A DNA stretch of 64,000 nucleotides. Origin: Acaryochloris sp. CCMEE 5410. Lineage in GTDB: Bacteria; Cyanobacteriota; Cyanobacteriia; Thermosynechococcales; Thermosynechococcaceae. The position numbers were made by a program, and so were the translations under genes. Shown here one piece after another: positions 28,461-36,951 of the stretch. The notes below the pieces were generated by a model. The model was not told where the DNA came from and ran no database searches. It saw only the letters and a program-made list of their open reading frames with translations. The stretch is taken from assembly GCF_000238775.2 (NCBI RefSeq), contig NZ_AFEJ02000001.1, positions 1,860,001 through 1,924,000 on the forward strand, in the 5' to 3' direction. Numbering within the stretch: the first letter of the stretch is position 1; each line of letters opens with the position of its first letter.

Positions 28461-28488
28461 GTGTGTAGACTCCGTGGAACTCATGTGT

Positions 28489-28528
28489 GTTGTAACCTTA
28501 TGTAAATTAATGTAACAGCTATGTAAAG
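28489..28528 (-). promoter_or_regulatory. HLR1-like (RpaB-binding) array, four units
   Basis: On the plus strand TGTAAC at 28491, TGTAAA at 28501, TGTAAC at 28511 and TGTAAA at 28522: four near-identical half-sites with spacings 10, 10 and 11, about 30-65 bases before the HLIP start. On the coding strand this reads GTTACATT-AA-TTTACATA-AG-GTTACAAC, a strong fit to the two-base-spaced HLR1 pattern, which RpaB binds in other cyanobacteria. Confidence 0.75.
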
Positions 28529-28854
28529 AGATGTCAACACAAATCTTCAGTTTTTGTGAAGAAACTTCTTCGAATCCGCTGCAATTATTGACTGTTCTAG
28601 CTTTTAGCCTATGCATCCAATCTTTGGAAACCAGTGCCTGAACTTTTCAAACCCAGTTCGGGTTAAGCCCGTTTTTAAGCCCCTGCTATGGACGAATGAA
28701 GGTTTCAGCCTACGCAAGGATAAGGGGTTTAGCTTATCCCAAATTCAGGTTTGTCAAGCAAAATAATACGGTTACGCGCTTTATCCACCGATCTAGCAAG
28801 CGTTTCACAGTGTTCCAGCTATCAATTTATGCAGGGCCAGTTAACTCATGAAGC

Positions 28855-29682
28855 TCAGTTATTACCCGGCCGAAATAAATGCCGATGTTCAGGGTGATAT
28901 AACCGCGATCTCGCTTGAGAATGCGTTGACTTCAAAGCTGGACTGATTAAGTAGAGGGTTGTCCGAATTAACTCATGGCCTTCGGTCGCCTTTGCCATCT
29001 CAGATAAGGGCACAACCCACATTTGCTCATCCGGCCATCCTAAACGAAAGCCGATGGCCACAGGAGTATCTGGCTCATAATGAGCGAGTAATTTTTGTTG
29101 GGCCTGATCGACATGGCGCGCACTGAGATACAAACACAAGCTGGCTTTGTGGGCTGCTAAGCTAGCGAGTTCCTCTGCTTCTGGAACCTGTGTTCGGCCG
29201 CTAATTCGCGTCAAAATAATCGTCTGTACTAGTTCGGGTACCGTTAGTTCCACCTGCAATTTAGCTGCAGCCAGCTGAAATGCACTAATACCAGGAATAA
29301 TTTCGAAGGGGATTTCGGCTTCTGCCAAAGCCTGGATTTGTTCATGTACAGCCCCATACAGGCAGGGGTCACCAGAGTGTAGCCGCACGACTGAAAGATG
29401 AGATCGCACCTTCTCAATCATCATCGGTACGATATCTTCAAGGGTCTTGGTGGCAGTCGGAATCAATTCTGCCCTGTCATGGCATAGACTCAGCATTTCC
29501 TTTGGCACTAGTGAATTGGCATAAACGACGACATCTGCCTGTTGGATAATGCGCTGAGCTTTTACGGTGAGTAAATCCGGATCTCCTGGCCCTGCTCCTA
29601 CGATATAAACCGCTGGTAATAGAGGCTTACTGGACGTTGTCTGGTCGAGTAGCTCAGGAGAAGGGGAGTCATAGGATTTCAA
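28855..29682 (-). CDS. cobM: Precorrin-4 C11-methyltransferase
   Basis: A 275-residue SAM-dependent methyltransferase of corrin (vitamin B12) synthesis. The tetrapyrrole methylase fold is clear: [53 protein letters not shown] and [25 protein letters not shown]. About 20 residues longer at the N-terminus than typical CobM. Its start (TTG at 29682) overlaps the lgt stop by 4 bases, so it is translationally coupled to lgt. Cytoplasmic. Confidence 0.92.
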   Translation of the reverse strand: MKSYDSPSPELLDQTTSSKPLLPAVYIVGAGPGDPDLLTVKAQRIIQQADVVVYANSLVPKEMLSLCHDRAELIPTATKTLEDIVPMMIEKVRSHLSVVRLHSGDPCLYGAVHEQIQALAEAEIPFEIIPGISAFQLAAAKLQVELTVPELVQTIILTRISGRTQVPEAEELASLAAHKASLCLYLSARHVDQAQQKLLAHYEPDTPVAIGFRLGWPDEQMWVVPLSEMAKATEGHELIRTTLYLISPALKSTHSQARSRLYHPEHRHLFRPGNN

Positions 29683-30559
29683 TTCAACCTAAATATCAAT
29701 AAAAAACAGAGCCGCAGTATCGCATTAAGAGGCCTGTTTGTATCAGGCAGGCTCCGCTTCAGCAAATACAGCCAGCTCAACCCAAGCATGCCAATCCCAA
29801 TGCCAATCAAGCTTACAACTTGAGCAATCCGCAAAGGCCCTAGCATTAAACTATCCGTCCGTAATCCCTCAATCCATAGCCGACCCAAGCTATAGGTCAC
29901 CGCATAGACCAGAAAGATCGTGCCTTTTTTAGCTTTGGGAACTTAAAAAACAATGCCAGTAAGATTCCCAGGACCATCAGATTCCATACTGATTCGTAGA
30001 GGAAAGTGGGGTGAAAGTAGGCTGAACTCCGATAGGCAAGTGGACGACGCACAGGTGGAATGAATAGCTTCCAAGGCAGATCGGTCGGATCACCGAAAGC
30101 TTCTGAATTAAAGAAATTGCCCCAACGGCCGATGGCTTGCCCCAAGATCAAGGATGGAGCAACCAAGTCTGCTAATTGCCAAAAAGAAATCTGATTCAGG
30201 CGACTAAAAAACATAGCTGCCAACATGCCGCCAAGAATGGCCCCATGAATGGCAATTCCCCCGCGCCAAATAGTGGCAACTTGATCTAAATGTTGACTGT
30301 AATAATCCCATTGAAATAGGACATAGTATAGGCGGGCACAAGGGATAGCTCCTATGACTAGCCAAATTGCCAAATCACTAATGTCGTCTGGATTAATCCG
30401 ACGGTAGGTAGCCAAACGTCGGGAAAGTTGCAGCCCTAAAACAATTGCAGCCGCAATCAAGACGCCATACCAGCGAATAACGACAGAACCAACCCTGAAG
30501 ATTTCTGGTCCAGGAGAGGTAAAAACGGCCCAGTACAATGGCAACAAATTAGCGAACAT
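29679..30559 (-). pseudogene. lgt: Prolipoprotein diacylglyceryl transferase, frameshifted
   Basis: Lgt moves a diacylglyceryl group onto the lipobox Cys of prolipoproteins, the first step of lipoprotein maturation in the plasma membrane. The signature [17 protein letters not shown] and [11 protein letters not shown] are present, with about seven membrane spans. The first frame covers 220 residues to KFPKLKK; the remainder, [25 protein letters not shown] (which carries a conserved region), is one base out of frame. Adding one T to the TTTTTT at 29925-29930 restores it. Lgt is normally essential, so this is most likely a sequence error. Coupled to cobM. Confidence 0.93.
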
Positions 30560-30691
30560 AGTTAATACACAGGCATGGATTCATCAGGAGTTTGAACCCC
30601 AGTGCATAGTATCGCACCCCATGCTTAAGAACCGTCGTATTGATGCGTAGGTTCATATGGGCAGCAATGTAAGGCATGGCGTTTTACCTAC

Positions 30692-30979
30692 TTACTCAAT
30701 GGATTGTGCTTGCTCCAGTAAAGATTGCCAACCCGGTTTCCATAACCCTCGATTTTTCAGAGCTTTGGCATTCACCCAAAATCGTACCGTTTCATCACAA
30801 GCCGCAACTAGCTCAGCAAAAACCAGGGAACCCTCATTTTTGCGGTTAACAACCCGAAAATGTCGCCAACCAAAGGTTGAAGACTGAGCGGTCCATTTAG
30901 AACCAATCAAATGAGGGGGTTTCTGTTTTTTCACAATCAAACGGAACACTTGGTGACAAGTGAATGGAGCGATGAACAA
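30692..30979 (-). CDS. TIGR02450 family Trp-rich protein
   Basis: A 95-residue protein matching the TIGR02450 Trp-rich family seen in cyanobacteria and some proteobacteria. Characteristic stretches are PHLIGSKWTAQSSTFGWRHFRVVNRKNEGSLVFAELVAACDE and VRFWVNAKALKNRGLWKPGWQSL. The exact start is uncertain: the first 20 residues do not match the core, and a start nearer KKQKPPHLIG is possible. Cytoplasmic; function unknown. It is 10 bases downstream of the BioD/DRTGG gene on the same strand. Confidence 0.8.
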   Translation of the reverse strand: MFIAPFTCHQVFRLIVKKQKPPHLIGSKWTAQSSTFGWRHFRVVNRKNEGSLVFAELVAACDETVRFWVNAKALKNRGLWKPGWQSLLEQAQSIE

Positions 30980-30989
30980 TCAATTATTT

Positions 30990-32078
30990 TTAAAGAGCGA
31001 CAGGAGAGGGTAAATCCAGGGCGCTCAGGAGTCGATCAATATCACAGTACTGACTAATCATGTCCTGAATGCATTCAACTTTAATGCGTTCATGGACTTG
31101 GGCACGCTGAAACGCTTTCTCTATGATGTCAACGGTAGTCAAGGTGTCCGAATCAACTAATAAGACTGGGATCTCCAGATCTTTAGCCCGGTTCAGTACA
31201 AGTTCGTTGGGAGGGAAATGCCCCGTCAAAATCAAGCAATGGGTAGAGGACTCCAAAGCCGCAAGTTGTAGATCAGTGCGATCGCCTCCTGTCACCACAG
31301 CCATATTTCGCCCTTTGCGGAAATACTTTAAGGCAGAATTAACGTTCATCGCTCCGATGGTCAGCTCTTCTACCATAAGATTGAGAAATTCATGGCCACA
31401 CAATACCTCAGCCTGGAGCTGTTGGACCAATTCCGATACGCTAACACTGCGTAGTAAGGCGTTACTGGGTAGTATCCCCACAACAGGTATTTCTTTCGTT
31501 TCTAGAAAAGATTGCACTGTTGATTGCAATAGTTGTTGCTGTTCAACGTTGACATCATTGAAAATAACGCCCACCAAACGATTACCCAGGGTTGCTTTCG
31601 CATTAAGCAATGCATCAATCATGGCTAGATTGTGAAAGCGGCTCACTAACACGACCTCTGCATCCAGTGCCTGAGCCATCTGGGGTAGAGATACGTCAAA
31701 TAGATACCCTTCTGATAAGGAACCAGGACCTTCTAAGAGGACGAGGTCAACATCATCTTTCTTTTTCAACTGATGTAGCTGTTCTACGTAGTTCGTCGCA
31801 TCTCTATCTTCAAGTTGTTGCTGAATGTGATGAGGATTGATAGATAACAGGGTCGGGTAAATCTGCTCTGACGTGAGTCCAAGGGTTTCAGCAATGAACT
31901 TAACATCAATATCTAGCCCGTCATCGGCCAATCCTTCAGCATAAGTCCCGATGGGTTTGGCATAGGCTAATCGGTATCCCTTCCTGATCAGAGATTGAGC
32001 AAGGCCCAAAATGGCAGCTGACTTACCACTGAAGGCTTCAATGGAACCTATCAGCAGGTGCTTTGATGCCTTTTGCAC
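30990..32078 (-). CDS. BioD-like/DRTGG domain protein (phosphotransacetylase N-terminal type)
   Basis: A 362-residue protein resembling the N-terminal regulatory part of long phosphotransacetylases. Residues 1-200 are a BioD-like P-loop ATPase (IGSIEAFSGKSAAILGLAQSL as Walker A, then LVLLEGPGSL). Residues about 215-330 are a DRTGG domain. The catalytic acetyltransferase domain is absent, so it cannot make acetyl phosphate. It lies directly downstream of ebsA on the same strand, and this pairing appears to recur in cyanobacteria (from memory). A regulatory role is inference. Confidence 0.82.
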   Translation of the reverse strand: MQKASKHLLIGSIEAFSGKSAAILGLAQSLIRKGYRLAYAKPIGTYAEGLADDGLDIDVKFIAETLGLTSEQIYPTLLSINPHHIQQQLEDRDATNYVEQLHQLKKKDDVDLVLLEGPGSLSEGYLFDVSLPQMAQALDAEVVLVSRFHNLAMIDALLNAKATLGNRLVGVIFNDVNVEQQQLLQSTVQSFLETKEIPVVGILPSNALLRSVSVSELVQQLQAEVLCGHEFLNLMVEELTIGAMNVNSALKYFRKGRNMAVVTGGDRTDLQLAALESSTHCLILTGHFPPNELVLNRAKDLEIPVLLVDSDTLTTVDIIEKAFQRAQVHERIKVECIQDMISQYCDIDRLLSALDLPSPVAL

Positions 32079-32104
32079 TCCGAGAACTCCTCATAGATTA
32101 AGTG

Positions 32105-32484
32105 TTAATCATCTAGTTTTAACAGCTTACGATAGAAAGTCTTGGGAAAATCAGCAACTTTTGTGCGTCGGTAGTTGGTAATGACTTCGATTAAAAAACC
32201 AATAAATTCAAAATTGGTGATCGTGAGTTCGTAATTGAGATCTCCATCATTATCGAACTGGATACGGCAGCGGGTGAGGTCTGCAGGTAACTTAGAAACG
32301 TTCCAAGTCGCTACAAATGGGATGTTGCTTCCCCCTTCAATGCCCCGTTGCCCCTCCAAATTACTGTTTGATATAGCGTTATCGCTAAGGGTAGTAAATC
32401 TCTCTTGCCGCCTTGGTAGTAGGGCAGGTAGACATTAACGTCTCGTGGGGTAGCAGGTTGAATAGCATCTAAAACTTGGGTCAT
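32105..32484 (-). pseudogene. ebsA: EbsA-like protein (type IV pilus biogenesis), frameshifted
   Basis: A protein of about 126 residues resembling cyanobacterial EbsA, linked to type IV pilus assembly, secretion and biofilm suppression. The N-terminal frame from ATG 32484 reads TPRDVNVYLPYYQGGKRDLLPLAI; the C-terminal frame reads LEGQRGIEGGSNIPFVATWNVSKLPADLTRCRIQFD and VITNYRRTKVADFPKTFYRKLL. They are joined by adding one base to the TTT at 32367-32369, giving LYQNSNLEGQ. No other pilus gene is in the window. Probable sequence error. Confidence 0.82.
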
Positions 32485-32729
32485 CTAACAACGTCCTCAT
32501 TGACCGATCAATCAATAAACCTCATGTATGAAGTATGGGCAAGTCCGTGACGAATTTTACTGTTTGACCTGAATTTTTCTGCTTTTCTCTCAAATGCTTC
32601 CCCTTTATTGAGCAGTCAGAATGTCAAGCACACCAAATATATAAAGATATATATACAGTTTATGGTATACGTGGTGGGTAGAACCAATGGACCTCTGCCG
32701 GTAAAGTTGCTTAGCTGGAACAGAAGATT

Positions 32730-33703
32730 ATGGCTCCCCTAGTTGCAAATTATTATCTGACCTACCGTTGCAATGCTCGATGTCATTTCTGTGATATTTG
32801 GGCGTTAGATCCGGGCAAGGAAGCAGATTTCGATACGATTCAGCATAATCTAGAAGATTTAAAACGCCTGGGAGTCAAATACGTTGATTTTACAGGAGGA
32901 GAACCGCTTTTAAGAACAGATGTTGGCCGAATCTACCAAACTGCGAAGCAGCTTGGGTTCTACACCAGCATGACCACCAATACGATTCTCTATTTAAAAA
33001 AGGCCCATGAAGTCAGAGGGCTAGTCGACTTCCTCAATTTCTCCCTGGATGGTCCGGATGCAGAAACCCACGATCACTCCAGAGGAGTCAAAATTTTTGA
33101 TAATTTGGTTGAGTCGGTTAAGTTAGCCCTAGACCTAGGAGAATATCCAGTTCTGAACCATACGGTGACAGCTCAGAACTACGAGCGGATTCATGAGGTG
33201 GCTGAATTAGGAGCACGTCTGGGAGTCAGAGTGTGGCTGAATCCAGCCTTTACCGCCTACGCAAACTATAACAATCGGAAAAATCCAACCCCTGCCATTG
33301 TCGAGGCCATTGAGTCTAGTGGCAGAAAGTACCGAAATCTGGGGTACAACAAAGCAGCTTTAGAGTTCATCAGGGCTGGAGGGAATGATACCCAAACCCA
33401 AGATGTAAAGCGGTCGATGCTGTAATCGCCATTTCCCCGAATGATGAGTTGCTGCTTCCTTGCTATCACTTCGCTCAAACTGGCGTACCCATAGAAGGCA
33501 AATTGTACGAACTATATCGACAATCTGAAATCGTTGAAGAATACCGCCAATCCCAAGGGCAGCTTAAGGTATGCGAAGGTTGTACCGTTTGGTGCTATCT
33601 CATTCCCAGCTTTTTCCAAGGTGTTGATAAATATTGGGTCTTGAACCAAGTCAGTTATGTCGGAGAATTCCTGGCCAGAAAACGATTCTTGCAGCATGTC
33701 TAA
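32730..33703 (+). pseudogene. Radical SAM/SPASM-like protein, frameshifted
   Basis: A radical SAM enzyme of about 324 residues. The 4Fe-4S cluster motif is CNARCHFC near residue 14, followed by DFTGGEPLL (SAM binding). The C-terminal part has a SPASM-like Cys set: PRCKAVDAVIAISPNDELLLPCYHF and CEGCTVWCYLIPSFFQG, suggesting an auxiliary cluster. The frame breaks in the CCC at 33397-33399; one more C joins DTQT to PRCKAV. The stop overlaps the start of the glycosyltransferase gene by 8 bases, so the two are coupled. Substrate unknown; peptide or lipid modification are both possible. Confidence 0.85.
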
Positions 33704-35078
33704 CGTGAAATCTCCATGGCCAGAAGACCCGGAACTCCCACAGCTTTCTGAGGTAGAAATTGATTATCCCGAAGGTGAAGGTCGGCGACGCAAAGCGGCT
33801 TTGATGCTGGCCTTAATTTGGAGCTGTACGATTGCGCTGCATCTGTTTTCGGTTGGGTTTTGGGCCGTTTGTGGTCTGACAACCGTTATTAGTATGCACT
33901 GGTTGCGAATGATTCGGGCGTCGGCACTGCCCACTGAAGAGCCATTAAACCTAGATAAACCTGAAACTGAATATCCCTTTGTATCCCTGTTAGTATCGGC
34001 AAAAAATGAGGAAGCAGTTCTAGAATCTTTGGTTAAAACCCTCTGCAAGCTAGACTATCCTGCTGAACGATATGAAGTTTGGATTGTAGATGACAGCAGT
34101 ACGGATAAGACCCCTGATGTGCTGGCTCAATTGTCTGAAGAGTATGCGCAACTCCATGTGTTGCGCCGATCGGCAGAAGACGGTGGTGGCAAATCCGGGG
34201 CCTTAAATCAGGTTTTGCCGATGACTCAAGGCGACATCATTGGGGTTTTTGATGCTGATGCCCAGGTCTCTGCCGATTTACTCTGTCGAGTGTTACCCCT
34301 GTTTGATGATCCACAGATGGGTGCGGTCCAGGTTCGTAAACAGATTGCGAACGCTGATACCAATTTTTGGACCCGAGGTCAGTCAGCTGAAATGGGGTTA
34401 GACCTATATCTTCAACAGCAGCGGATTGCAGTGGGAGGGGTCGGTGAACTTCGCGGTAATGGTCAATTTGTGCGCCGCCAAGCGTTGGCAAGTTGTGGAG
34501 GCTGGAATGAAGCGACCATCACTGATGATTTGGATTTGACCTTCCGCTTGCATCTAAATCATTGGGACATTGGCATTTTGCCTGTGCCTGCGGTACGGGA
34601 AGAAGGAGTGACTCGGGCTATAGCACTTTGGCATCAACGGAATCGCTGGGCCGAAGGGGGGTATCAACGGTATTTGGATTATTGGCCTTTAATTATTCGC
34701 AATCGGTTAGGACCCCGTAAAACCTTCGATTTAGTGGTGTTTTGGTTTGCTCAGTATGTTCTTCCCACTGCAGCTGTGCCTGACTTGGTGATGGCGACCG
34801 CTCGCAACCAGCTCCCGTTGCTAATGCCGATGACGAGTGTCACCATGTTGTTGTCGTTGGTTGGCATGTGGAATGGGTTAGACCGTATTCGTAAAGCTGA
34901 ACAAATTGCCCCAACACCGCTGGTGATGTTCTTACAAACCGTAAGAGGGACGCTGTATACTTGCCACTGGTTTTTGGTGATGGCTTGTGTCACAGCCAGG
35001 ATGTCCATTCGACCCAAACGCTTGAAATGGGTAAAAACCTTGCGCCAAGATGACTATCAGATTTATGTGCCTGATTAG
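33696..35078 (+). CDS. Processive family 2 glycosyltransferase, membrane
   Basis: A 460-residue BcsA-like GT2. Two N-terminal membrane spans lie near residues 32-66. The cytoplasmic GT-A domain has WIVDDSSTDKT, GVFDADAQVS (the DxD site), TDDLDLTFRL (the catalytic TED-like Asp) and the Q-x-x-R-W motif as HQRNRWAEGG. C-terminal spans (about 340-430) form the translocation part. The start at 33696 is chosen because it overlaps the radical SAM stop. Product polysaccharide is unknown; the paired radical SAM gene may modify the same pathway. Confidence 0.85.
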   Translation: MSNVKSPWPEDPELPQLSEVEIDYPEGEGRRRKAALMLALIWSCTIALHLFSVGFWAVCGLTTVISMHWLRMIRASALPTEEPLNLDKPETEYPFVSLLVSAKNEEAVLESLVKTLCKLDYPAERYEVWIVDDSSTDKTPDVLAQLSEEYAQLHVLRRSAEDGGGKSGALNQVLPMTQGDIIGVFDADAQVSADLLCRVLPLFDDPQMGAVQVRKQIANADTNFWTRGQSAEMGLDLYLQQQRIAVGGVGELRGNGQFVRRQALASCGGWNEATITDDLDLTFRLHLNHWDIGILPVPAVREEGVTRAIALWHQRNRWAEGGYQRYLDYWPLIIRNRLGPRKTFDLVVFWFAQYVLPTAAVPDLVMATARNQLPLLMPMTSVTMLLSLVGMWNGLDRIRKAEQIAPTPLVMFLQTVRGTLYTCHWFLVMACVTARMSIRPKRLKWVKTLRQDDYQIYVPD

Positions 35079-35130
35079 GTAGAGTACTTTAAAGAATTTC
35101 TTGGGCTTTGGTGCATGCCAATGAGGTTGA

Positions 35131-36213
35131 TAAAAGCCGGCACTGGTCTACTAACAGGGCACATACCTAAACCCTTTATTGGTGAGGAGTTCTAGTGTGC
35201 TCAACGGACGAGAACAAAATCCCATCTCCATTGCTGGTGTGGTCTGCTTACTGAGCCCCCAATGGGGTCTAACCCAGTTATGAATCAGGCGTTGTACATC
35301 TAGCACTCGCTGTAACCCCGACCGCTTCTTAGCGTAGAGATTCTGCCGTCTTCGATAAGCACTACATCGTCTCCTCAAGGCAGCATTGTGAGCCTCATTA
35401 TGATTGGCATGGACCTCAGACCCTAGACTGATAGCGGTAAAGGGATGCTCTGCTTTCACCCACTCTACTCGCCGATTCCCCTGAGACCCTTTAACTTTCA
35501 TCGCGACTTCTAACCCTCTCGCCAAACCTTGCGATGCCCATAGTCAGGATGACACTCCTCACCATTGAGATAGACATTGGCGAGCTTCCAAAGTTCTTGT
35601 CCATAACGCCTCTCACCATCGGTAAACCATCGAATCCCATCACAGGCTTTGACCCACTCCCAAGCTGAGTAAACGCCATTTGCAAAAAGTTGTGCATCCT
35701 TGAGGCCAGCTTGTGCTGTCAACCAATAGCGGCTTTCGCGTTCAAGGAAATGGATGGTCCAGCCCTGGGATTGGCTGGGGGGGAAGATTTTGCCTACACG
35801 CGTGTAAACTTCATCCCCTTCTACCGTCACATCAGAGGCTGCTGGTGCGGGAGGTGACCAGTTCTGTGCTTGGTCTGCTAGGCGTTTTTCCCAACGCATA
35901 ATGGTGGTATGAGATTTACCGAAAGTTCGACCTGCAGCACGAATACCCATCCCTTCGGTGCGAGCTTTGATGGCATAGCTCACTACTGAACTAGCGGTGC
36001 GTAAGCGAGCCATTGGGGTACCCGTGCGTTCGTTGAAACGCCGATTGCAATCCTTACACTGATATCGCTGGACTAATGTCCCATCTTGCAGGCTATCAAA
36101 GCCGCGCTTTAGGATCTTCTCGCTTAGACAATATGGGCATTCCATTGATCTACATTAGGTTGCGTCGGAAGCATTATAGCTAGATCCTGCTAACAGACCA
36201 GTGCCTAAAAGCC
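35131..36213. mobile_element. Complete IS1-like insertion sequence with 8-bp target duplication
   Basis: The element runs 35139-36205 (1067 bases). Ends are GGCACTGGTCTACTAACAGG and the inverse GGCACTGGTCTGTTAGCAGG (17 of 20 identical). Each end is flanked by TAAAAGCC (35131-35138 and 36206-36213), an 8-base target duplication as expected for the IS1 family. The transposase stop codon lies inside the left inverted repeat. It inserted between the glycosyltransferase gene and the gene-free region before the GDSL-RTX gene. Confidence 0.88.
35151..36145 (-). pseudogene. IS1-like transposase, frameshifted
   Basis: About 331 residues when frames are joined. The N-terminus is a zinc ribbon (CPYCLSEK and YQCKDCNRRF) and an HTH (GMGIRAAGRTFGKSHTTIMRWEKRL), followed by a DDE core with VTVEGDEVYTRVG and DGERRYGQELW, then EVHANHNEAHNAALRRR. 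The frame breaks after KVWREG at the CCC of 35514-35516; one more G on the coding strand continues LEVAMKVKG. The break is far downstream of where IS1 uses programmed frameshifting, so it is more likely an error or mutation. Confidence 0.85.
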
Positions 36214-36951
36214 ATATTTTGGCCTTCTAACCTAATTTATTCTCGTGGTAGTATTTTTCGGGAAATTCTTTCTAAATATTTGCATGGCTTTCGATCGCCT
36301 AGAACATTAAATGCATCTCTTTTTCCTGGATAAATAGGATGAATGACTCTACGCTAGGAATCTCTTAATCTGGAACTTTTGTTTATTGGCTCATCATAAA
36401 AAGCTTACACAGAAGTACCAAAATAATGCCTTTGCGGTTGGTTGCTAATGGCTGCCAACTCTTAAGCCTATGCTTGATCAGTATTTCAGCTATATAAGCT
36501 TCTTTTAGCCAAATAGTACTGTCTGGCTGATTTGATTCTGGTTACCGAGCTGAGTGAGTACTATCATATAATTCAATCTTGGCAGAAATGAGATTTTATC
36601 TTTGTTAGAGAAATATTTCAGTCTATCCAATATCTAATTTATTCATTCTTTTATATCAGTAAACTATTTTCCCGATTGAATAAATTAGTCCTACTGGTTC
36701 AAAAAGGTTGGTTCTAATTCTGAGGGAATAGGCAATAAAGTGTTCGAAATAATTTTTGGATTGTAAATAACTATTTTTATCCAAAAAACAGAAATAAAAT
36801 TAATCTCTACTAGAGGGCAGAGTTAGTAACCTGCCAAATTCATGCTGGGGTATAACTCATGTTCAAGAATGGATTTAGCAGCCTTTTTAAGATTTGCTTG
36901 GTGCAGATCTCTAATCTCTAGCGCTTTAAGAGAACTGTGGGAGGGATAAAG
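36214..36951. other. AT-rich gene-free region before the GDSL-RTX gene
   Basis: About 740 AT-rich bases without a convincing reading frame or repeat. The last 20 bases include a strong ribosome binding site (GGGAGG, 8 bases before the ATG at 36952). The IS1-like element lies at its left edge. The length suggests lost or non-coding sequence. Confidence 0.5.

Noticed and set aside
28659-28676. Small CGGG/CCCG hairpin followed by five T
   Set aside because: It would work only for a plus-strand transcript and no plus-strand gene ends there; the stem is only four bases.
35510-36145. Programmed frameshifting as an explanation for the IS1-like transposase break
   Set aside because: The break is at about residue 211, not near the InsA/InsB junction, and there is no slippery A6C-type site; a missing G fits better.
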